Origin: Dokdonella_A sp051958935
GTDB taxonomy: Bacteria; Pseudomonadota; Gammaproteobacteria; Xanthomonadales; Rhodanobacteraceae
NCBI RefSeq assembly: GCF_051958935.1
Contig: NZ_JBQCFP010000024.1
Location: forward strand, 1 to 14,355
Length of the DNA: 14,355 bases
Direction of reading: 5' to 3'
Shown: positions 1 through 5,121 of the stretch, in pieces
How the letters are laid out: each line of letters opens with the position of its first letter
Numbering within the stretch: the first letter of the stretch is position 1
The notes under the pieces: generated by a model
Database searches by the model: none
Told to the model about the DNA's origin: nothing
What the model saw: only the letters and a program-made list of their open reading frames with translations
Program-made: the position numbers and the translations under genes

Positions 1-492
1 GCGCCCCCCCCCCCCCCCCCCACGCCGGCCGACGCGGCGGCGATCGCGGCGATCTACGACCACTACATACGCTCGACCCACGCCACGTTCGAGGAAACTC
101 CGGTCGGCGAAAGCGTGATGGCCGCACGCATCGCCGAGGTCGGCGCACGCGGCCTGCCCTGGCTCGTCAGCGAATGCGATGGCGATGTCGCCGGCTACGC
201 CTACGCGGGCCCATGGAAGGCGCGCAGCGCGTACCGCCACACGGTCGAGAGCACGATCTATCTCGACGCCGCCTGCACCGGCCGCGGTCTCGGCCTGCCG
301 CTTTATCTGTCGCTCATCCACGCGCTGCGTGCGTGCGGCACGCACGCGGTGATCGGCGGCATTGCACTGCCGAACGCTCCGAGCATCGCACTGCACGAAA
401 AAGTCGGTTTCCACGCGATCGGCCGCTTCGCCGAGGTCGGGCGCAAGTTCGATCGCTGGATCGACGTCGGCTACTGGCAGCGGCTGCTGTAA
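1..492 (+). CDS. GNAT N-acetyltransferase, phosphinothricin-acetyltransferase type (5' partial)
   Basis: The reading frame is open from base 1 to a TAA at 490-492, about 163 codons, so the start codon is missing. From base 28 it reads ADAAAIAAIYDHYI, then THATFEETPV, which is the usual N-terminal part of Pat/Bar-like acetyltransferases (acetyl-CoA-dependent N-acetylation of phosphinothricin, methionine sulfoximine or similar small amines). The acetyl-CoA loop appears as GRGLGLPLYLSL (about bases 283-318), and the C-terminal part has NAPSIALHEKVGFHAIGRF followed by a GRKFDRW stretch and a final tryptophan-rich strand, all typical of this GNAT subfamily. A GTG at 115 could be called as a start but would drop the conserved first strand and helix, so I reject it. 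The family usually starts a few residues before PADAAA, exactly where the 18-C run (4-21) sits, encoding six prolines. Substrate is inferred only from family resemblance. The enzyme is expected to be cytoplasmic. Confidence 0.88.
   Translation, partial: APPPPPPTPADAAAIAAIYDHYIRSTHATFEETPVGESVMAARIAEVGARGLPWLVSECDGDVAGYAYAGPWKARSAYRHTVESTIYLDAACTGRGLGLPLYLSLIHALRACGTHAVIGGIALPNAPSIALHEKVGFHAIGRFAEVGRKFDRWIDVGYWQRLL
4..21. repeat. 18-base poly-C homopolymer at the window edge
   Basis: Eighteen consecutive C residues lie three bases from the left end, inside the expected first codons of the acetyltransferase. In frame they give six prolines where relatives typically have a short start such as M-x-R-P-A-T. 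Either this is a sequencing or assembly artefact at a contig end, or a true slippage-prone tract. The sequence alone cannot decide. Confidence 0.9.
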
Positions 493-536
493 AGGCGCGC
501 CGTCCGCGCAACCTCACCGCGCGCGCGCGGTACCCA

Positions 537-560
537 CTCCACGACGGTCCAGCCGTGGAG
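537..560 (+). promoter_or_regulatory. Hairpin sequestering the ribosome binding site of the cupredoxin gene
   Basis: CTCCACG at 537-543 is perfectly complementary to CGTGGAG at 554-560, giving a 7-bp stem with a 10-base loop. The right arm contains GGAG (557-560), the only good Shine-Dalgarno candidate, 6 bases before the ATG at 567. Just upstream, 516-531 is a perfect 16-base CG-rich palindrome. The RNA could therefore hide its own ribosome binding site. A regulatory role is inference; the complementarity is seen directly. Confidence 0.45.
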
Positions 561-566
561 ACATTC

Positions 567-1796
567 ATGCTTACTCCTGCCGCACAAGGCCTCGCCCTCA
601 TCACCCTCCTCGTCGCGGTGCACGCGTCGGCCGCCGAGCACCACGTGAGCGTCGGCGGGCAGAGCTACAGCGACGGCTACTACTACGCCGACCTCAGCTT
701 CAGTCCGCGCCAGCTGACGATCCAGGCCGGCGATACGGTCGTGTTCGACAACCAGGGCGGTTCACACAACGTCACGGCGGATGACGGCTCGTTCCGCTGC
801 GCCCAGGGTTGCGACGGCGACGGCGGCAACGGTAATCCGAGCGCTGCCGCATGGCATGCGTCGGTCACGTTCGACACGCCCGGTACCTATGGCTACCACT
901 GCCAGGTGCACCAGGGCATGGGCATGACGGGATCGATCATAGTGCAGGGCGAGGCGCCGGCGCCGTTCAACCTCGACCAGCAGGGACTCAGCGGCTCGTG
1001 GGCGAACGCGGCGACCGAGTCGCAGGGCCTGGTCATGACGGTCTGGCCCGACTTCGCGGGCGCGGGGCGTGGCCTGCTGTTCGGTGGCTGGTTCACGTTC
1101 GACGTGACGGCGGCCGGCGGCCAGCGCTGGTACACGCTGCAGGGCGACGTCGTGCGCGACGCCGCGTCGGCGACGATGCCGATCTATCTCACCGAGGGCG
1201 GCGCGTTCGACACCGCCCAGGCGACGACGACGCAGCCGGTCGGCGAAGCGGTGCTCCGCTTCGACGACTGCACGCACGGTTCGCTCGCATACGCGTTCTC
1301 CGATGGCAGCGGCCGCAGCGGCACGATCCCGATGACGCGCCTGCTCGCCAACGTCAATTGCAGCGCGGGCGGCAGCAACGCAGGCGGCGACTACCTGCGT
1401 TCGGGCGCATGGGCGGACCTCGGCAACAGCGGCCAGGGCCTCGTGATGGACGTCGCTCCGCCGCAGGATGTGTTTTTCGCAGCCTGGTACACCTTCCTCG
1501 CAGACGCGCCCGTCGACGCCGGAAGCGCCGGCCAGCACTGGTACACGCTGCAGGGAACGCTGGCGGCTGCAGGGCCCGCGAGCCTCGCCGACATCGGCAT
1601 CTTCGACAGCAGCGGGGGCGTGTTCGACCGGCACGCGACAACGACGACCGAGCCCGTCGGCAGCGCGAGCATCACTTGGCACAGCTGCAGCGCGGCGACG
1701 CTCGCCTACGCGTTCACGGCGGGCCCGAACAGCGGACGCAGCGGCACGCTCGAGCTCACCCGCCTCGGTCCGGTACCGGCGGGGTGTTCGCTGTAA
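567..1796 (+). CDS. Exported cupredoxin (plastocyanin-like) protein with two tandem ~130-residue C-terminal domains
   Basis: A 409-residue protein starting at ATG 567, with GGAG at 557-560. Residues 1-23 form a signal peptide (hydrophobic core LALITLLVAV, cleavage near ASAA). Residues about 25-127 are a type-1 copper cupredoxin: H67 in SHNV, C112 and H115 in YHCQVH and M120 in GMGM match the plastocyanin His-Cys-x2-His-x4-Met ligand set, so the site looks intact. A cysteine/glycine-rich insert (about 76-90) lies between the first ligand and the last strands. Residues about 141-265 and 277-407 are two copies of one domain. Each has SGxW, QGLVMxV, a W(F/Y)TF motif, GQxWYTLQG, a TTTxPVG turn, a cysteine, LAYAF and GRSGT..LTRL. 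I recall similar 'NPATSGQG...AWFTYD' domains in large secreted Xanthomonadales proteins, with no function known to me. Expected in the periplasm or outside the cell, perhaps in copper binding or electron transfer. An in-frame opening runs further upstream but antisense to nothing and out of frame with the acetyltransferase, so the ATG after the signal peptide is preferred. Confidence 0.85.
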   Translation: MLTPAAQGLALITLLVAVHASAAEHHVSVGGQSYSDGYYYADLSFSPRQLTIQAGDTVVFDNQGGSHNVTADDGSFRCAQGCDGDGGNGNPSAAAWHASVTFDTPGTYGYHCQVHQGMGMTGSIIVQGEAPAPFNLDQQGLSGSWANAATESQGLVMTVWPDFAGAGRGLLFGGWFTFDVTAAGGQRWYTLQGDVVRDAASATMPIYLTEGGAFDTAQATTTQPVGEAVLRFDDCTHGSLAYAFSDGSGRSGTIPMTRLLANVNCSAGGSNAGGDYLRSGAWADLGNSGQGLVMDVAPPQDVFFAAWYTFLADAPVDAGSAGQHWYTLQGTLAAAGPASLADIGIFDSSGGVFDRHATTTTEPVGSASITWHSCSAATLAYAFTAGPNSGRSGTLELTRLGPVPAGCSL

Positions 1797-1806
1797 TGCA
1801 CGATAC

Positions 1807-1843
1807 GGCGAGCGAGCGTGCGAATCAGGCGCGCTCGCTCGCC
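1807..1843. terminator. Bidirectional hairpin between convergent genes
   Basis: GGCGAGCGAGCG (1807-1818) and CGCTCGCTCGCC (1832-1843) form a perfect 12-bp stem with a 13-base loop. It lies between the stop of the cupredoxin gene (1796) and the stop of nadD (1858), which converge. There is no T tract, as is common in GC-rich genomes, so intrinsic termination is plausible but not certain. Confidence 0.55.
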
Positions 1844-1857
1844 CGATCCGCGCGCCG

Positions 1858-2526
1858 TCAGACGCCGCGGTAGGGCGCGAGCAGGGCGGGATCGGCGAAC
1901 AGCGCGTCGGGCACGAGCCAGCGTGGCTCGCGCCCGGCGGCGAGCAGCGCGCGGATCTGGCTCGCCGAGATTTCCAGCGGCGTCACTTCGATCGGCAGCA
2001 CGCGTCCGGCCGGCGAGTCGCGCAGGCTCGCCGCATCCGCACAGCGGCGCGAGGCGATCTTCGTGCGCAGTTCGGTCGGCAATGCGCCGCCCTCATGACC
2101 GGGCCGCGTCAGCACGCCGATGTGGGCGAAGTCGAACAGCTCGCGCCAGCGATGCCAGCTCGCGAGGCCCGCGAACGCGTCGGCGCCGACGAGCAGTACG
2201 AGCGGTCGATCCGCACCGATCTCCTCGCGCACCTCGGCCAGCGTGTCGATCGTGTACGACGGCCCTTCGCGCTGCAGTTCGCGTGTGTCGAGCACGAGCC
2301 GCTGCTGCCCCGCGAGCGCGGCGCGTACGAGCACCGCGCGCTGCCCGGCGTTCGCTCGCGGCTGGTCGCGGTGCGGTGGCACGCTCGCCGGCAGCAGGCG
2401 CACGTCGGCGTCGAGCGCCTCGGCGGCTTCCCAGGCGACGCGCAGGTGCGCGTTGTGGATCGGATCGAAGGTGCCGCCGAACAGGGCGAGCGGGCGCGTC
2501 ACGGCGGCCCCGGCGTATGCAAGCAT
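1858..2526 (-). CDS. nadD: Nicotinate-nucleotide adenylyltransferase NadD
   Basis: Transfers AMP from ATP to nicotinate mononucleotide to make deamido-NAD, an essential cytoplasmic step of NAD synthesis. The nucleotidyltransferase motif GGTFDPIHNAH is at the N-terminus, with the conserved PxxxPPHR loop (ASVPPHRDQ) and the C-terminal ISASQIR motif of the ATP-binding T/HxGH superfamily. SYTIDTL and LLVGADAFAGLASWHRW are also characteristic of NadD. The ATG at 2526 gives 222 residues. A GTG at 2502 gives 214 residues and puts the start 8 residues before GGTFDP, closer to most family members. Neither has a strong Shine-Dalgarno, so the start is unresolved. The gene lies 28 bases behind holA and is probably co-transcribed with it. 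The usual downstream partner rsfS is absent; a convergent gene follows instead. Confidence 0.93.
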   Translation of the reverse strand: MLAYAGAAVTRPLALFGGTFDPIHNAHLRVAWEAAEALDADVRLLPASVPPHRDQPRANAGQRAVLVRAALAGQQRLVLDTRELQREGPSYTIDTLAEVREEIGADRPLVLLVGADAFAGLASWHRWRELFDFAHIGVLTRPGHEGGALPTELRTKIASRRCADAASLRDSPAGRVLPIEVTPLEISASQIRALLAAGREPRWLVPDALFADPALLAPYRGV

Positions 2527-2554
2527 GCCGGCGGCCGCTCGGCGGAGCGCGCGT

Positions 2555-3635
2555 TCACGCGCGTGCGCACAGCGATCCCGCGCGCCGCGGCGCGGCGATC
2601 GCGGCGACGAGGCGTTCGAGTTCGCGCCAGCCGTTCGCTTCGCGCCAGGCGGTGAGATCGGCGAGCTTGCCGAGCGCGAAATAGATCGGCGCGAGTTCGT
2701 CGCGGCCCTTGACGATGCGGTCGATGCGACCGGCCTGTTCGAGGCAGCGTTCCCAGTGCGCACGATCGGAGTTCTTCAAGGCGCGGCGGAACAACCCTTC
2801 GCGCGCCTGCGGCCAGATCCGCTCGCTGCGCAGCGCCGCCTCGGGATTGGGCGCCGACGCGAGGCGCAGCAAGGTACGCAACTGCGTGAGCAGCCAGCCG
2901 AGCAGCGGAATGAGTTCTTCGCCCTCGGCCCGCAGGCCCGCGACGATGTGCAGCGCGCGCGCGGCGTCGCCGGCGAGCGCCGCATCGGCGAGGCGGAACA
3001 CGTCGTAGCGCGCGTCGTCGGCAACGCTCGCCTCGAGCGTGTCGACATCGAGCGTCTTCCCCGCATGCAACAACGCGAGCTTGTCGATCTCCTGCGCCGC
3101 GGCGAGCAGGTTGCCTTCGACCCTGTCGGCGAGCAGCGCGATCGCATCGGAGGAAAGGCGCAAGCCCCTCGATGCGGCGCGCGCGCCGATCCAGTCCGGC
3201 AACTCCTCGCGCTTGAGCGGCCACGCCACGACGAGCGCGCCCGCGCGCTCGATCGCGGCCGACCACGCCGCTTCGTGCTTGCGGCTCCAGTCGTTCGCGG
3301 TCACCAGCAGCACGGTATCGGGGGGCGGCGCCGCGCAGTACTCGACGAGCGCGGCGCCGCCGTCCTTGCCGGGTCGCCCGCTCGGCAGGCGCAGGTCGAT
3401 GAGGCGGCGGCTCGCGAACAGCGACATCGAACGCGCCGCGTCGGCAAGGCGGCTCCAGTCGAAACCCGATTCGACGTCGAGCACCTCGCGTTCGAGGTAA
3501 CCGAGCTCCCGCGCGCGCGCGCAGCGCGTCGGCCGCCTCGATCACGAGCAGCGGTTCGGCGCCGGCGATGAGGTAGACGGGCTTGAGTTCCTGCGCCCCC
3601 AGCTGGCGGCGGAATGCGGCGGGGGTCGTCGACAT
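2555..3635 (-). CDS. holA: DNA polymerase III subunit delta HolA, with apparent frameshift
   Basis: Clamp-loader subunit that opens the beta sliding clamp. The first part, from ATG 3635, reads MSTTPAAFRRQLGAQ and PVYLIAGAEPLLVIEAADAL in one frame. From about 3510 downward the match continues in another frame with ELGYLEREVLDVESGFDW, MSLFASRRLIDLRLP, EGNLLAAAQEIDKLALL and a typical helical C-terminal domain ending at TGA 2555-2557. E. coli HolA has the corresponding SLFASR and EGNLLA..LE.LSLL segments. The total of 1081 bases is one base over a multiple of three. The switch falls in a CG-dinucleotide run at about 3510-3523; two more bases there would give DALRARARELGY and a 360-residue protein, near the family's usual ~340. 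Because the gene is essential, a sequencing error is the simplest explanation. It lies in the leuS-lptE-holA-nadD order, with 245 bases including a REP-like pair separating it from lptE. Confidence 0.88.
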
Positions 3636-3708
3636 GGGTCGGATTCTACATGCGCCGAAACACGGGGCGCGCACGACTTTCCATGGAGCAGCTGTCTTTG
3701 CGGAAGCG

Positions 3709-3775
3709 CATCGCGACTGGAGTCGCGCCCACAGGGGGCTTTTGCCCGCCTCTCGTGGGGGCGTAAGCCGCGATG
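3709..3775. repeat. REP-like inverted pair between lptE and holA
   Basis: The unit CATCGCGACTGGAGTCGCGC starts at 3709, with a GCGAC-tgga-GTCGC hairpin followed by CCCACA. A second, diverged unit lies in opposite orientation and ends at 3775; its complement begins CATCGCGGCTTACGCCCCCAC. Such head-to-head palindromic units are typical of REP/BIME elements in Xanthomonadales and Pseudomonas. A third, single unit is at 13208. The pair fills much of the 245-base gap between lptE and holA, in which I see no gene. Confidence 0.65.
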
Positions 3776-3880
3776 CGACCGCCGGTACAGCCGTGCGCAT
3801 CGGGCCGCGCATAGGCGGTATGCGCGCAGCGCGGCCGCCGATCGATCTCCCTCACTTCCCTCGGGAGCGCGGCCCGCGCC

Positions 3881-4390
3881 TCACTGCGCCGCGTGCGTGC
3901 GCGCCTCGAGCCGGCGCAGCACGGCCTGCACCATGTCCTGCTGCAGCTCTTTCGTGAGCAGGTCGGTCTGCGCGGCCACGCCGAGCGACTGGCTCGCATC
4001 GAAGGTGAAGTCGCGGCTGAGTTCGATTGTCTGCCTGGGCACGATCACGCCGCCGGTGCCGTCGAGCACCTCGAATTCGACGTGGTAGCGCAGCGAGTAC
4101 TCGGTCGCGCGCGCGTTGCCGCCGACCGAAAGGACGTCGGTGGAGAACGCATTCGCGTCGAATCGCAATGTCGCGATGTCGGGGCCGTCCATTTCGACGA
4201 CCTCGCTGCCCGAGCGCGGCAGCGCCTTGGCGAGGCCCTTGGCCAGCGCGCTCGACGAGTCGGCGATCTGGATGTGCACGCGCTTCATGCTCGGTGGCAG
4301 CTCGGCCTCGCGGCGCAGGTGGAACCCGCACGCGGCGAGCGGCAGGGCGAGCAAGGCGACGAGGGCGAACGGCGTGCGACGCAGGGTCAT
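3881..4390 (-). CDS. lptE: LPS-assembly lipoprotein LptE
   Basis: A 169-residue outer-membrane lipoprotein that plugs the LptD barrel and helps deliver lipopolysaccharide to the cell surface. It starts MTLRRTPFALVALLALPLAAC, a type II signal peptide with an LAAC lipobox and lipidated Cys21, followed directly by GFHLRR, the classical start of mature LptE/RlpB. The middle holds the expected strands (KRVHIQIADSSS, SLRYHVEFEVLDGTG, QTIELSRDFTFD). The C-terminus carries the conserved helix with LTKELQQDMVQAVLRRLEA. Length fits the family (about 160-200). Its ATG overlaps the TGA of the upstream GST gene (4387-4390), which suggests translational coupling. The downstream neighbour is holA, as in E. 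coli. Confidence 0.95.
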   Translation of the reverse strand: MTLRRTPFALVALLALPLAACGFHLRREAELPPSMKRVHIQIADSSSALAKGLAKALPRSGSEVVEMDGPDIATLRFDANAFSTDVLSVGGNARATEYSLRYHVEFEVLDGTGGVIVPRQTIELSRDFTFDASQSLGVAAQTDLLTKELQQDMVQAVLRRLEARTHAAQ

Positions 4391-5034
4391 GTGCGGGTTC
4401 CGGCGGCAATCGGTGGGCTGGCGACGAGCAGATCATACGGTGCAGCCCAGCCCGGCAGCGAGCGGATGCGCTCGAGCCAGGCGATCAGCGCAGGCCACGG
4501 TGCGAGATCGACGCCGGCCTGGTCGGTCCAGAAGAGGTAGCCGCAACACGACATGTCTGCGATGGTCGGCGCATCACCGGCGACGAACGGGCTCGTCTCG
4601 AGCTCGCGCCCGAGCCGGTCGAAATCGGCGTGCATGCGTCCTGTCCACCAGGCCTCGAGCGCGGCGTCCGCGCGCGCGAAGCGGCGCGAGAAGCGCAGGT
4701 GCGGGAAGCTCATCGCAAGGCGGTTCGCCTCCCACGCGAGCCACTCGCGAACGCGCGTGCGCTGCGCGGGCGTGCGCCCGTCGAGCTTGCCGTAGCGGCG
4801 CGCGGCATGGTCGAGGATCACGTTGGACTGGCATACCGCGAGGCCGTCCTCGTCGACGAGCACGGGCACTTCGCCGAACAGCGATGCGGCGCGGAAGTCT
4901 TCGCTGCGCTGCTCGCGCGGCAGGTTGAGATCGACCGCGCGCTGCTCGAAGGGCACGGCCATGAGGCGCAGCGCGAGTGCGACCTTGTAGCTGTGGCCCG
5001 ATTCGCGATGGCAGTAGAGGACGGGTACCGTCAC
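4387..5034 (-). CDS. Glutathione S-transferase family protein
   Basis: A 215-residue cytosolic GST. The N-terminal thioredoxin-like domain (about 1-80) has PVLYCHRESGHSYKVALAL, with Ser12 or Ser15 as candidate catalytic residues. The cis-proline turn is FGEVPVLV (Pro57) and CQSNVILDHAARRYG holds the Ser70 that usually binds the glutathione gamma-glutamyl group. The helical C-terminal domain (about 90-205) carries FVAGDAPTIADMSCCGYLF, the usual N-capping box region. Substrate cannot be read from sequence. AGGA sits 7 bases before the ATG. The gene starts 87 bases behind leuS and overlaps lptE by ATGA, so it is an added member of an otherwise conserved gene neighbourhood. Confidence 0.9.
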   Translation of the reverse strand: MTVPVLYCHRESGHSYKVALALRLMAVPFEQRAVDLNLPREQRSEDFRAASLFGEVPVLVDEDGLAVCQSNVILDHAARRYGKLDGRTPAQRTRVREWLAWEANRLAMSFPHLRFSRRFARADAALEAWWTGRMHADFDRLGRELETSPFVAGDAPTIADMSCCGYLFWTDQAGVDLAPWPALIAWLERIRSLPGWAAPYDLLVASPPIAAGTRT

Positions 5035-5054
5035 GGCGGTTTCCTGTGCGAATG

Positions 5055-5073
5055 TCCGCGACCCTGTCGCGGA
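5055..5073. other. Compact hairpin between leuS and the GST gene
   Basis: TCCGCGAC (5055-5062) and GTCGCGGA (5066-5073) form a perfect 8-bp stem with a three-base loop. It lies in the 87-base gap between the leuS stop and the GST start on the minus strand. No T run follows in the direction of transcription, so it may be an mRNA processing or stability element, a weak attenuator, or chance in GC-rich DNA. Confidence 0.35.
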
Positions 5074-5121
5074 GCGACGGCGACGCCGCCCGCGCGGACG
5101 GCGGGGTCGGATGATCGGGGA

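Noticed and set aside
115..492. GTG start at 115 for the acetyltransferase
   Set aside because: The same frame is open upstream and encodes the conserved PADAAAIAAIYDHYI segment, so the gene is truncated at the window edge rather than starting here.
762..1682. 306-codon minus-strand frame opposite the cupredoxin gene
   Set aside because: Low-complexity Arg/Ala-rich translation, no start context, and the plus strand has signal peptide, copper ligands and repeats.
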